Shown piece by piece: positions 1-10,455 of a stretch of 64,000 bases of DNA. Position 1 is the stretch's first letter, and each line of letters starts with the position of its first letter. This DNA comes from Nonomuraea endophytica (lineage in GTDB: Bacteria; Actinomycetota; Actinomycetes; Streptosporangiales; Streptosporangiaceae): NCBI RefSeq assembly GCF_014203235.1, contig NZ_JACHIN010000013.1:308925-372924 (forward strand), in the 5' to 3' direction. The notes beneath the pieces were generated by a model that was not told the DNA's origin, did not search any database, and worked only from the letters and a program-made list of their open reading frames with translations. A program made the position numbers and the translations under genes.

Positions 1-7
1 GCGATCC

Positions 8-828
8 GTGAGTCCGACTCGCCGTTCGACGCGGCGTTCGTTGGTCCGGGGCAGAGTGCCACGCGCCGCCGCTTTGGCGTTGCTGCTGGCCTCCGCTACG
101 GCGTGTGCGAATGATGTCCCCGAGGCCGACTGGTCCAGCGGCCTCCTGCCGAAGGGCGTGACCGAGCAGGGCAATGTCGTCGAGAGCCTCTGGAACGGGG
201 CCTGGATCGCCGCTCTCGCCACCGGTGCCGTCGTCCTGGCCCTGATCCTTTGGGCATGCGTCTTCCACCGCAAGCGGAACAAGTCGGCCGAGCTGCCGCC
301 GCAGGTTCGCTACAACCTGCCGATCGAGATCTTCTACACGCTCGTTCCGCTGGTCATGGTGTCGGTGTTCTTCTTCTACACCGCGCGTGACAGCAACACG
401 CTGGAGAAGGTGTCGGCCACTCCCGACGTCAAGGTGAAGGTCGAGGCCTTCCAGTGGAGCTGGCGCTTCACCACCGAGGTCGGCGGCAAGAAGCTGACGC
501 CCGTGGTGGGCCAGCCGGTCAGCGACTACAGGCAGGGACCGCAGCTCGTGCTGCCCGTCGGCAAGACGGTCCAGTTCGACCTGTCCTCGCCTGACGTGAT
601 CCACTCCTTCTGGGTGCCCGCGTTCCGGTTCAAGCGTGACGTGATCCCCGGCATCAAGGAGGGCAACCCCGGCAGGGTCTTCGAGGTCAAGACGCTCAAC
701 GAGCCCGGCGTTTACGCAGGTCGTTGCGCGGAGCTGTGCGGCGTCGACCACAGCCGCATGCTGTTCTCGGTGAAGCTCGTTGCGCAGGATGAATACGACA
801 AGTACCTCGCACAGGCCGGGAGCACCCA

Positions 829-832
<4 letters not shown>
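8..832 (+). CDS. ctaC: Cytochrome c oxidase subunit II (aa3-type)
   Basis: Binuclear CuA subunit of the terminal oxidase, which receives electrons from the cytochrome cc subunit and passes them to subunit I. The 274-residue product has a basic N-terminus and a hydrophobic signal ending in ATAC, a permissive lipobox with Cys at about 33. Two membrane helices follow (about 67-88 and 106-127), then a cupredoxin domain. The CuA ligands are visible near the C-terminus as CAELCGVDHSRM (two Cys, His, Met). The GTG start lies 8 bases from the window edge, so an earlier start cannot be excluded. The stop overlaps the ctaD start, showing an operon. Family assignment is firm. Confidence 0.95.
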
Positions 833-2480
<1,648 letters not shown>

Positions 2481-2481
<1 letters not shown>

Positions 2482-2894
2482 TGAAGGTACAGGGTTGGCT
2501 GTTCCTGCTCTGCGGCCTGTTCTTCGCCGCCGTCGACGTCGCCTACTGGTTCTGGACCAAGTCGGCGACCGGGCAGGGCGAGCCGGTCGGCACCACGGCC
2601 ATGGCCATCTCGGTCGGCTTCGCCTTCATGATCGGCTACTACCTGATGTTCACGGCGCGCCGCATCGGCGACCAGCCGGAGGACAACAAGCAGGGCGAGA
2701 TCAGCGACGGCGCCGGTGAGATCGGCTTCTTCAGCCCGAGCTCCTGGTGGCCGCTGTTCCTCTGCCTGGCGGCGGCCTTCGCCTTCGCCGGGTTCGCGAT
2801 CGGCCTCTGGATGTTCCTGATCGGGCTGTTCATGGTCGTCATGGCCATGATCGGGTTCGTTTTCCAGTACTACCGGGGCAACTTCTCCCACTGA
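2481..2894 (+). CDS. ctaF: Cytochrome c oxidase subunit IV (actinobacterial)
   Basis: Small accessory subunit of the actinobacterial aa3 oxidase, 137 residues with four predicted membrane helices (about 3-24, 33-56, 88-107, 109-132). Helices two and three are separated by an acidic polar loop (GDQPEDNKQGEISDGAGE). It has no catalytic residues of its own; in the family it stabilises the bcc-aa3 supercomplex. The ATG start overlaps the ctaD TGA (ATGA), and a hairpin followed by T-runs lies just downstream, so ctaC-ctaD-ctaF ends here. Confidence 0.93.
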
Positions 2895-2903
2895 GCCTGC
2901 GAT

Positions 2904-2956
2904 AACGGGTGTTCTCCTCCGAACCGGGGGAGGGCACCCGTTTTTCGCGTTTTTTA
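2904..2956 (+). terminator. Intrinsic terminator after ctaF
   Basis: AACGGGTG (2904-2911) pairs with CACCCGTT (2935-2942). The inner arms CTCC and GGAG extend the stem, and T-rich runs follow (TTTTT at 2941 and a second run near 2951). It sits 10 bases after the ctaF stop. Confidence 0.8.
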
Positions 2957-3036
2957 CCGCTTGCCATACGTGGCGTTTCGCTCACTGAGGGTAGTAACGG
3001 GACGTGAGCGGAGTGATCACATACGGGGGAGTTGTC

Positions 3037-4233
3037 GTGGGGCGCGTAACGACTGGATCGGCCGGGCTGCTGGCCCTGGCACTGGCGACCGCGTGCTCAG
3101 CGAGCAACGCGGCCGGAGCGGACGAGGGCCCGAGCCCGGTGGCGGCCGCGGCGGGAACCACCACCGTGTCGGTCGTCCCGGCCAACCAGGCGGTGAACAT
3201 CGGCACCGACGAGACCGTGATCGTCGCCGCGCCGGGCGGGGGCACGCTGAAGAGCGTCCGCGCCACCGGCCCCGGCATCACGCTGCCCGGCGTGCTCAGC
3301 GCCGACGGCACCCGCTGGCGCAGCACCCGCACCACCAAGCCGGGCACCACCTACACGATCGCCGTCACGACCGGCGACGGCAAGCAGACCACCAGCACGT
3401 TCACCACGGTCAAGGCCACCAAGAGCTTCGAGATCGAGCAGCTGACCCCGCACAAGGACAACACCGGCCTGACCGTCGGCGTCGGCATGCCCATCATGAT
3501 CGCCTTCGACCGGGCCATCACCGACCGGGTCAACGTCGAACGCAACCTCTACGTCAGGGCGAGCAAGCCCGTCGAGGGCGCCTGGCACTGGTTCGACGAC
3601 CGGCACGTGGACTTCCGCCCCAAGACGTACTGGCCGGCGCACACCAAGGTCCGCCTCGAAGCGCGCCTGGCCGGCGTGCGCGGCGCCCCCGGCATGTACG
3701 GCAAGCGCGACCACGTCCTCGACTTCAAGATCGGCCGCGAGCAGATCACCAAGGGCAGCACCGACACCCACTACCTGACCGTGCGCCGCGACGGCAAGAA
3801 GATCCGCGACATCCCGATGAGCGCCGGCCAGGGCGGAGTCTGGAAGTACCACACGACCTCCGGCGTCCACCTGGCGATGTCCCGCGAACCGGTCACCGTC
3901 ATGATCTCGCCCGGCATCGGCCCCGGCTCGGCCGGCTACTACCGCATGGTCGTCTACAACACGGTCCGCATCTCCAACAGCGGCGAGTACGTCCACAGCG
4001 CCCCGTGGTCCGTCGGCTCCCAGGGCTACTCCAACGTCAGCCACGGCTGCGTGAACATCAGCCCGACCAACGCCTCCTGGTTCATCAGGAACACCCTGAT
4101 CGGCGACCCGATCATCATCACGGGCACGCCGCGCAAGCTGGAGCCCACCAACGGCTGGGGCCACTGGCAGGAGGACTGGAAGCAGTGGCTGCAGTGGAGC
4201 TCGATCAAGGCGGGCCGCACCGACGCGATGTAG
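3037..4233 (+). CDS. L,D-transpeptidase lipoprotein (YkuD, Ig-like domains)
   Basis: Peptidoglycan cross-linking enzyme that forms 3-3 crosslinks, acting outside the membrane. About 398 residues: a signal ending ALATAC, giving a lipoprotein Cys, then a Thr/Val-rich immunoglobulin-like region resembling the domains of mycobacterial LdtMt2, then a YkuD catalytic domain. The active-site motif SHGCVNIS contains the nucleophilic Cys, and conserved His and Gly residues precede it. I prefer the GTG at 3037, since GGGGGA lies 6 bases upstream; an in-frame GTG at 3004 would add 11 residues and has no clear ribosome site. It sits alone between ctaF and the MFS gene. Start confidence is moderate, family assignment high. 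Confidence 0.9.
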   Translation: MGRVTTGSAGLLALALATACSASNAAGADEGPSPVAAAAGTTTVSVVPANQAVNIGTDETVIVAAPGGGTLKSVRATGPGITLPGVLSADGTRWRSTRTTKPGTTYTIAVTTGDGKQTTSTFTTVKATKSFEIEQLTPHKDNTGLTVGVGMPIMIAFDRAITDRVNVERNLYVRASKPVEGAWHWFDDRHVDFRPKTYWPAHTKVRLEARLAGVRGAPGMYGKRDHVLDFKIGREQITKGSTDTHYLTVRRDGKKIRDIPMSAGQGGVWKYHTTSGVHLAMSREPVTVMISPGIGPGSAGYYRMVVYNTVRISNSGEYVHSAPWSVGSQGYSNVSHGCVNISPTNASWFIRNTLIGDPIIITGTPRKLEPTNGWGHWQEDWKQWLQWSSIKAGRTDAM

Positions 4234-4271
4234 CGCCGCCGGTCATGTAGAGAACGCGCGTGCCGTTCCGA

Positions 4272-4317
4272 CTCTCCCGTGAAAGCAGGAGAGACCTCTT
4301 CCGCGAAAGCGGGGGAG
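4272..4317 (+). promoter_or_regulatory. Two tandem hairpins in the MFS leader
   Basis: CTCTCC (4272-4277) pairs with GGAGAG (4288-4293). CTCTTCCGC (4296-4304) pairs with GCGGGGGAG (4309-4317) around a GAAA tetraloop, using two T-G wobbles. Both lie just upstream of the ribosome site GGAAGG (4323-4328). They come from a near-direct repeat (GAAAGCAGGAGAGAC and GAAAGCGGGGGAGAC). A regulatory role is inference. Confidence 0.4.
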
Positions 4318-4335
4318 ACGACGGAAGGACGCGCC

Positions 4336-5877
4336 ATGACGGCGACGAAAGCGGGACGCCGCGAATGGATCGGGCTGGCGGTGCTGGCCCTGACCTCACT
4401 GCTGGTCTCCATCGACGTGTTCGTGATGCTGCTGGCCCTGCCGCACCTGGCGGCCGACCTGGGCGCGAGCAGCACCCAGCAGTTGTGGATCACCGACATC
4501 TACGGGTTCGTGCTGGCCGGGTTCCTGGTGACGATGGGCACGCTCGGGGACCGGATCGGCCGCCGCAGGCTGCTGCTGATCGGCGCCGCGGCCTTCGGCC
4601 TGGCCTCGGTCGCGGCCGCCTACTCCACCAGCCCCGGCATGCTGATCGCCGCGCGGGCGCTGCTGGGACTGGCCGGGGCGACGCTGGCGCCGTCCACGCT
4701 CGCGCTGATCAGCAACATGTTCACCGACGCCCGCCAGCGAGGGCTGGCCATCGGGGTATGGCTGGCCTGCTTCATGGGCGGCGCAGCGCTGGGCCCGATC
4801 GCCGGCGGCGCGCTCCTTGAGCACTTCTGGTGGGGTGCGGCGTTCCTGCTGGGCGTGCCCGCGATGGTGCTGCTGCTCATCCTCGGCCCGGTGCTCCTGC
4901 CCGAGTACCGCGCCCCATCGGCCGGCCGGATCGACCTCGTCAGCGTCGCACTCTCGCTGGCCGCCATCCTTCCGGTGATCTACGGCCTCAAGGAGATCGC
5001 CAAGCACGGCTTTCAGCCTGCCGCCCTCGCCTCCCTCGCCGTGGGCCTGGCCATGGGCATCCTGTTCGCCCGCAGACAGGGCAGGCTCGCCCACCCGCTG
5101 CTGGACCTGAAGCTGTTCACCCGCCGTGCCTTCAGCACCGCCCTGGCCGGCATGATGGCCGCCACCCTGCTGATGGGCGCGCTCATGCTGTTCCTCACCC
5201 AGCACCTGCAACTCGTCGAGGGCCTGTCGCCGCTGGCCGCCGGCCTGTGGATGCTGCCCGCCGTAGCCGCCAACGGCGTCAGCTTCCTGCTCTCGCCGCT
5301 GCTCGCCCGCCGCGTCCGCCCCGCCTACCTCATCGGGTACGGCCTCGCCGTCTCGGTCACCGGCCTCCTGGTCATCACCCAGGTGGACGCGGTCTCCGGC
5401 CCGCTGACGTTGGCGACCGGCTGGATCCTGATCAACCTGGGCGCGGGCCCCCTGGTGACCCTGAGCACCGACCTGGTAGTGGGCTCGGTCCCGCCGGAGA
5501 AGGCAGGCTCGGCCGCGGCCCTGAACGAGACCAGCGGCGAACTCGGCTTCTCCCTGGGCATCGCCATCCTGGGCAGCCTGGGAGCCGCCCTCTACCGAGG
5601 CTCCCTCACCCTGCCCGACTCCCTGGCCCCAGCCGTGGAGACGGCCTCCAGAGACACGCTGGCGACCGCACTGGCCGCCGCCGAAGGAGTGGGCGGAGAA
5701 ACGGCCGCAGCCCTCGTGACGACCGCCAGAGAGGCCTTCACGACCAGCCTGAACGTGGTGGCATTGGTCGCCGCGGTGGCCCTGGCCGCCATGGCCATCC
5801 TGATAGCCCGTCTCCTCCGCCACATCCCACCCACCCAGCCGGCCTCAACAGAGGAACTCACCCAGGCAGCCCACTAA
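4336..5877 (+). CDS. MFS drug exporter, DHA2 (EmrB/QacA) family
   Basis: Proton-driven multidrug efflux permease of the inner membrane, about 513 residues with 14 predicted helices. The N-terminal half has the MFS signature in helix 1 (DVFVMLLALP) and the loop 2-3 motif GDRIGRRRLLL. The antiporter motif C region is visible as WLACFMGGAALGPIAGGALL. The ATG at 4336 is chosen for GGAAGG seven bases upstream. A GTG at 4279 is also in frame and would add 19 residues containing KAGET twice. The gene interrupts what is otherwise a conserved respiratory neighbourhood and has no adjacent regulator. Substrate unknown. Confidence 0.85.
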   Translation: MTATKAGRREWIGLAVLALTSLLVSIDVFVMLLALPHLAADLGASSTQQLWITDIYGFVLAGFLVTMGTLGDRIGRRRLLLIGAAAFGLASVAAAYSTSPGMLIAARALLGLAGATLAPSTLALISNMFTDARQRGLAIGVWLACFMGGAALGPIAGGALLEHFWWGAAFLLGVPAMVLLLILGPVLLPEYRAPSAGRIDLVSVALSLAAILPVIYGLKEIAKHGFQPAALASLAVGLAMGILFARRQGRLAHPLLDLKLFTRRAFSTALAGMMAATLLMGALMLFLTQHLQLVEGLSPLAAGLWMLPAVAANGVSFLLSPLLARRVRPAYLIGYGLAVSVTGLLVITQVDAVSGPLTLATGWILINLGAGPLVTLSTDLVVGSVPPEKAGSAAALNETSGELGFSLGIAILGSLGAALYRGSLTLPDSLAPAVETASRDTLATALAAAEGVGGETAAALVTTAREAFTTSLNVVALVAAVALAAMAILIARLLRHIPPTQPASTEELTQAAH

Positions 5878-6223
5878 CCCCTCGAACCAACCCAGATCAC
5901 CCTTGAGACCCCTGATTCGGAAGACCTGTGGGAGGGGTGTCCGTGAGACGGGCACCCCACACGGGTTTGCACGCCGAGGCGTGGATGCCAGTGAGACGGA
6001 GACCCGCACGGTTTCTGCGGCGCCGCGCGGTGGGGTGGTGGTCGGTGGAGGTCGGCGCCGTTGGGCGGTGGCCGGGGTGGGGCACGGTGGCCGGTCAAGG
6101 GCGGAGTCGTAGCGGCGAGCGACCCTGTGAGCCCTCACGACCGGCGCTCGACAGACCTCAGCTCACGACGGCGAGTCCGGGCAACCACGGCGAAGCCGTA
6201 ACAGATAGAAGAGCCCTTGATTG
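5878..6223. other. Convergent intergenic region with hairpins
   Basis: This 346-base stretch lies between the MFS and trpD 3' ends. No credible gene was seen. It contains a hairpin GGGGTGTCC/GGGCACCCC (5934-5958), then CACGCC-GA-GGCGTG (5970-5983). These may terminate transcription from either side, but neither is followed by a good T-run. Confidence 0.5.
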
Positions 6224-7270
6224 TCACAACGGCCGATGAGAACGACTGGTCTCGATCCAGCGGTCCAAGGTGGCGGCGGCGCGGCCGGAGTCGATGGCTT
6301 GGACGGCGCGCGCATAGCCGTCGATCATGGCCGAGTCGAGGTCGTCGCCCGCACCGTCGAGCGCGACCAGCGCCGCGGCCGTGTTGAGCAGGACCGCGTC
6401 GCGGATCGGGCCCTTGTCGCCGCGCAGCAGGTTGTGCACCGCCTGGGCGTTGAAGTCGACGTCGCCGCCGCGCAGCGCGCCCACCTCGGCACGCGGGATG
6501 CCCAGCACCGCCGGGTCGAACGTGGTCTGCGTGGCGGTGCCGTCCCTGACCACCCACACCGTGGACGTGGTCGCGATGGTGAGCTCGTCGAGGCCGTCGT
6601 CGCCGCGGAAGACCAGCGCCGAGACTCCGCGCTCGGCGAACACCCCGGCCAGCACCGGCAGCATGTCGGAGTCGTAGACGCCGATGGCCTGCGCGGTGGG
6701 GCGGGCGGGGTTGGTGAGCGGGCCCAGGAAGTTGAAGACGGTGGGGACGCCCAGCTCCTTGCGCGGCGGACCGGCGAAGCGCAGCGCCGGGTGGTAGACG
6801 GGCGCGAAGCAGAAGGCGATGCCGGCCTCGCGCGCCACGCCGGCCGTCTGCTCGGGCGTCAGGTCCAGGCGGATGCCCAGGTGCTCCAGCACGTCGGCGG
6901 CGCCGCACGAGGAGGATGCGGCCCGGTTGCCGTGCTTGACGACGCGGGCGCCCGCGGCGGCGGCCACGATCGCCGCCATCGTGGAGACGTTCACGGTGTG
7001 GGCGCGGTCGCCGCCGGTGCCCACGACGTCCACCACGGGACCGTCCACGTGGAGCGGGGTGGCCAGGTCGAGCATGGTGCGCGACAGGCCCACGACCTCG
7101 GCCACGGTCTCGCCCTTGGCCCGCAGCGCGATCGCGAACCCGGCGATCTGGGCGGGGGTCGCGGACCCCGACATGATCTCCCGCATGGCCCAGGCCGTCT
7201 CGTCCGCGGTGAGGTGCTCTCCGGCGAGGAGGGCTGACAGCAGGGCCGGCCAGGTCGTGCGGGAGTCCAT
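6224..7270 (-). CDS. trpD: Anthranilate phosphoribosyltransferase
   Basis: Second committed step of tryptophan synthesis: anthranilate plus PRPP gives phosphoribosylanthranilate (cytosolic). 348 residues, full length. The glycosyltransferase family 3 signatures are present: GTGGD (PRPP-binding glycine loop), NVST, KHGNRAASSSCGAADVLE (anthranilate site) and FNFLGPLTNPARP. No other trp genes are nearby. A lone trpD beside the cytochrome bcc genes is the order I recall from mycobacteria and streptomycetes. The ATG start is 10 bases from the upstream receiver-like gene, so the two are probably co-transcribed. Confidence 0.95.
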   Translation of the reverse strand: MDSRTTWPALLSALLAGEHLTADETAWAMREIMSGSATPAQIAGFAIALRAKGETVAEVVGLSRTMLDLATPLHVDGPVVDVVGTGGDRAHTVNVSTMAAIVAAAAGARVVKHGNRAASSSCGAADVLEHLGIRLDLTPEQTAGVAREAGIAFCFAPVYHPALRFAGPPRKELGVPTVFNFLGPLTNPARPTAQAIGVYDSDMLPVLAGVFAERGVSALVFRGDDGLDELTIATTSTVWVVRDGTATQTTFDPAVLGIPRAEVGALRGGDVDFNAQAVHNLLRGDKGPIRDAVLLNTAAALVALDGAGDDLDSAMIDGYARAVQAIDSGRAAATLDRWIETSRSHRPL

Positions 7271-7280
7271 CGTCGGGTAC

Positions 7281-7679
7281 CTACTTCGCGTTGAGTCGGG
7301 AGGAGGAACGGCGGCGCATGAGACCGGCGACGGCGTCGGCCAGCACGATCGGCTCGATCGGCTGGGGGACCACGGCGTCGGCCTTGGACCAGTCGGCCAG
7401 CCAGCGGTCGTCGCGGCGGGCGATGATGAGGCAGATGGGCGGGCAGTCGTAGACCTCGTCCTTGGCCTGGCGGGAGACGCCCATGCCGCCCGCGGGCTGG
7501 GTCTCGCCGTCGAGCACGGCCACGTCGATCTCGCCGGAGCCGAGCCACTGGTGCACCTTGGGCTCGGTGGCGCACTCGACGATCTCCACGAACGGCACGT
7601 CGGCCGCAGGGCGGCGCCCGATCGCCTGCCGCACCTTGTCCCGGGTGCCGGCGTCGTCGCTGTAGACGAGGACCTTCAT
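7281..7679 (-). CDS. Receiver-like (CheY-fold) protein, probably degenerate
   Basis: Stand-alone receiver domain with no output domain, about 132 residues from ATG 7679; a GTG at 7709 would add ten. The fold is recognisable from VLVYSDDAG (acidic pocket), IDVAVLDGE (position of the phospho-accepting Asp) and DAVVPQPIEP, where the usual receiver Lys-Pro is Gln-Pro. Loss of that Lys argues against normal phosphotransfer. It is transcribed divergently from ctaE and probably together with trpD. The C-terminus is basic (RRRSSSRLNAK). Role unknown; it could be a protein-interaction module. Confidence 0.7.
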   Translation of the reverse strand: MKVLVYSDDAGTRDKVRQAIGRRPAADVPFVEIVECATEPKVHQWLGSGEIDVAVLDGETQPAGGMGVSRQAKDEVYDCPPICLIIARRDDRWLADWSKADAVVPQPIEPIVLADAVAGLMRRRSSSRLNAK

Positions 7680-7886
7680 GGTCTCGTCGGTGCTCCCAGT
7701 GGTGCTCACTGCTGCGCTCGCTATCGGTCGTAGAGGTAGGGTCAACTGGATCGTACCGGGGGCGTGGGACGGAATCCCAGGCCGCCGGGCCCGGCGGGTG
7801 ATTTGCCCCAATTATCCCAGGTTGGTGGCGTGTTTGTTCCTGCTAACGGGGGGTCGTGCGCCGGACCGACCACAGGAACCGCAATA

Positions 7887-8534
7887 ATGCTGCCCGTGGC
7901 GACAGCATCCGCAATAACTTCGACGACGACAGCACATTCGTCGCGCAGACCGAACCTGGTCAGCGTCGGGACGATCGTGTGGCTGTCCTCTGAGCTCATG
8001 TTCTTCGCGGCGCTGTTCGCGATGTACTTCACCATCCGGTCGGTGAGCATCGGTGACGGCTTCGAATGGGGCCCGTCCCTCCAGCCTGCGGGCACGGAGG
8101 CGGCTGCTCACCTGAACATCCCGTTCGCGACGGTCAACACGATCATCCTGGTTCTGTCTTCCGTGACGTGCCAGCTGGGCGTGTGGGCCGCGGAAAAGGG
8201 CCAGGTCGGCAAGCTCCGATTCTGGTACTTCGTCAGCTTCCTCATGGGCGCGGTCTTCGTGGCCGGCCAGCTGTATGAGTACGCGGAGCTGGCGAGCGAG
8301 GGCGCGACCCTGTCGGCGAACGCCTACACCTCGGTGTTCTACCTGACGACGGGCTTCCACGGCCTGCACGTGACCGGTGGCCTGATCGCGTTCCTGTTCA
8401 TGCTGGGACGCACGTACGCCGCGAAGCGCTTCACGCATGAGCAGGCCACCAGCGCGATCGTCGTGTCCTACTACTGGCACTTCGTCGACGTCGTCTGGAT
8501 CGGTCTTTTCGCGACCATCTACATCATTCGTTAA
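7887..8534 (+). CDS. ctaE: Cytochrome c oxidase subunit III
   Basis: Membrane subunit that stabilises the oxidase core, about 215 residues with five helices. Recognisable segments are SVGTIVWLSSELMFFAALFAMYF, the conserved Glu in GQLYEYAEL, and FHGLHVTGGLIAF with the YYWHFVDVVWIGLF ending. ATG 7887 is chosen because AGGA lies nine bases upstream; GTG 7896 is a close alternative and would remove three residues. It heads the ctaE-qcrC-qcrA-qcrB operon, separated from ctaCDF as in other actinobacteria. Confidence 0.94.
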   Translation: MLPVATASAITSTTTAHSSRRPNLVSVGTIVWLSSELMFFAALFAMYFTIRSVSIGDGFEWGPSLQPAGTEAAAHLNIPFATVNTIILVLSSVTCQLGVWAAEKGQVGKLRFWYFVSFLMGAVFVAGQLYEYAELASEGATLSANAYTSVFYLTTGFHGLHVTGGLIAFLFMLGRTYAAKRFTHEQATSAIVVSYYWHFVDVVWIGLFATIYIIR

Positions 8535-8548
8535 GGAACGGGATCTCT

Positions 8549-9358
8549 GTGACTAGGACCACCGCCTGGCGGCGGCATCCCCTCGCGAGATATGCCGTCC
8601 TGGTACTGGCCTTGGCGCTGATCGGGGTGGCTTACGCCACGCTCGTCCAGGGAAGCCGGCCGGCGGACGCGGCTCTCGCGTCCGGAAAGCTCGACGACGT
8701 CGCACAGGGCAAGAGCCTCTTCCAGGCCCACTGCTCCAGCTGCCACGGCCTCAGCGCGGAGGGCACCTCCACGGGCCCCACGCTCGTGGGCGTGGGCGCC
8801 GCGGCCGTCGACTTCCAGGTGAGCAGCGGCCGCATGCCGGCAGCGAACCCCGGCGCCCAGGCGCCGCGCAAGCCCACCCCTCGGTGGGTGAACGAGGAGA
8901 CGACCCGCCAGCTGGCCGCATACGTGCAGTCGCTGGGCGGCGGGCCGACGATCCCCTCCAAGGACCAGGTCGACCCGGCCATGGGCAACGCGGCCAAGGG
9001 CGGTGAGCTCTTCCGCGCCAACTGCATCCAGTGCCACAACTGGGGCGGCGCCGGTGGCGCGCTGACCCGGGGCAAGTACGCCCCCAGCCTCAACGAGTCC
9101 TCTCCTCAGCAGATCTACGAGGCGATGGTCACCGGCCCGCAGGCGATGCCGGTCTTCAACGACACGACGATCACGCCGCAGGAGAAGCGCGACATGATCG
9201 CCTACATCACCGAGGTCCGCTCCCAGAGGGACCCCGGAGGGTTCGGTCTGGGCCGCATCGGCCCGGTCACCGAGGGTCTCGTGGCGTGGGTCGTGGGTAT
9301 CAGCTTCATGGCGCTCGTCGCCATCTGGATCACCGCGAAGAAGCGGAAGAAGTCATGA
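8549..9358 (+). CDS. qcrC: Dihaem cytochrome cc subunit of bcc complex
   Basis: Carries electrons from the Rieske/cytochrome b core directly to the CuA centre of the aa3 oxidase, replacing a soluble cytochrome c. 269 residues: an N-terminal membrane helix (about 10-30), two c-type haem sites (CSSCH near 66 and CIQCH near 160), and a C-terminal anchoring helix (about 240-262) followed by a KKRKKS tail. Axial Met candidates lie in the GRMPAANPG and QAMPVFND segments. The GTG start has GGAACGGGA upstream. The stop overlaps the qcrA ATG by 4 bases. Confidence 0.95.
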   Translation: MTRTTAWRRHPLARYAVLVLALALIGVAYATLVQGSRPADAALASGKLDDVAQGKSLFQAHCSSCHGLSAEGTSTGPTLVGVGAAAVDFQVSSGRMPAANPGAQAPRKPTPRWVNEETTRQLAAYVQSLGGGPTIPSKDQVDPAMGNAAKGGELFRANCIQCHNWGGAGGALTRGKYAPSLNESSPQQIYEAMVTGPQAMPVFNDTTITPQEKRDMIAYITEVRSQRDPGGFGLGRIGPVTEGLVAWVVGISFMALVAIWITAKKRKKS

Positions 9359-10455
9359 CAGACAACGAGCACGAGATCGAGCAGCCGGACGAACGCGTAC
9401 CCAAGCGTGTCATCGGCACCCCCGCACCGGGCACCTCGATGCTTGGGGCCAAGGAGACCGTCGAGGACGCCGACGTACCCGGCGTGATGATCCCCGACGA
9501 GAAGTCGGCGCGTAAGGCAGAGAAGATCGTGGCGCTCTGCTTCACGATCACGTTCCTGTCGGCGATCGCCTTCATCATCCTCTACGTGCAGATCCAGGTC
9601 GGCACGCCGGAGTCGACGGGCCAGTCCAACCTGGCCCTCGGCGGCACGCTGACGCTGGCGCTGCTCGGACTGGCCGTCGGCATCACCGTGTGGGTGCGGT
9701 CGATCATGCCGAAGTACAACCTGATCCAGGAACGCCACGACCTGGCCACGGACGAGACGACCCGTGAAGAGGTCGCCGACACGTTCCTGCAGGGCGCCAA
9801 CGAGAGCGGCTTCGTCAAGCGGCCGCTCCTTCGCCGCACGCTGCTGCTGGCCTCCGCGCCGCTGGGCCTGCTGCCGCTGGTACTGCTGCGCGACCTCGAC
9901 AACTCCAAGATGACCGGCGCCAACTTCAACAAGCTCCTGCGCCACACCGTCTGGGCGGAGACGCGCAAGAAGCCGATGAAGCTCATCGTCGAGGGCACCG
10001 GGCAGCCGATCCGCGCCGCGGACTTCAACTCGCCGGGCGGCATCCTGTCGGTCGTGCCCGAGGGCTACGAGCACGACATGAACGCTCTGGCCAAGGCCAC
10101 GCTGATCCTGATCAAGTTCAGGCCGGAGGACCTCAAGCCGGGCACGAACAAGAACTGGACGCACGACGGGATCGTGGCCTATTCCAAGATCTGCACGCAC
10201 GTCGGCTGCCCCGCGGCCCTCTACGAGCAGACCACGCACCACATCCTGTGCCCGTGCCACCAGTCGACGTTCGACGCGGCCGACGGCGCCAAGGTCATCT
10301 TCGGTCCGGCCGCGCGGCCGCTGCCGCAGCTGAACATCGGTGTCGACGCCGAGGGCTTCCTGATTGCCAAGGATGACTTCAATGTCCCCGTCGGGCCCAG
10401 CTACTGGGAGCGCGGTGACGCCGAGCAGGCGGCCAGGGAAGGGAGCACGGCATGA
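9355..10455 (+). CDS. qcrA: Rieske iron-sulfur subunit of bcc complex
   Basis: [2Fe-2S] protein that oxidises menaquinol and passes electrons to QcrC. About 366 residues from ATG 9355, in an ATGA overlap with qcrC. The actinobacterial form has three N-terminal helices (two near 60-120, one near 165-180). The C-terminal Rieske domain has cluster motifs CTHVGCP and CPCHQSTFD, giving two Cys and two His ligands, with a further conserved Cys in each motif that forms the disulfide. The stop overlaps the qcrB start by 4 bases. Confidence 0.95.
   Translation: MTDNEHEIEQPDERVPKRVIGTPAPGTSMLGAKETVEDADVPGVMIPDEKSARKAEKIVALCFTITFLSAIAFIILYVQIQVGTPESTGQSNLALGGTLTLALLGLAVGITVWVRSIMPKYNLIQERHDLATDETTREEVADTFLQGANESGFVKRPLLRRTLLLASAPLGLLPLVLLRDLDNSKMTGANFNKLLRHTVWAETRKKPMKLIVEGTGQPIRAADFNSPGGILSVVPEGYEHDMNALAKATLILIKFRPEDLKPGTNKNWTHDGIVAYSKICTHVGCPAALYEQTTHHILCPCHQSTFDAADGAKVIFGPAARPLPQLNIGVDAEGFLIAKDDFNVPVGPSYWERGDAEQAAREGSTA

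Noticed and set aside
3013..3020. GTGATCAC palindrome about 22-24 bases before both the L,D-transpeptidase (3013) and NlpC/P60 (26434) starts, considered as a shared wall-gene operator
   Set aside because: The same 8-mer also occurs inside coding sequence (near 49527 and 54255), so two upstream hits are not convincing.
5903..6239. Short frames in the MFS-trpD gap
   Set aside because: Low-complexity Arg/Gly composition, no ribosome sites, and hairpins occupy the region.
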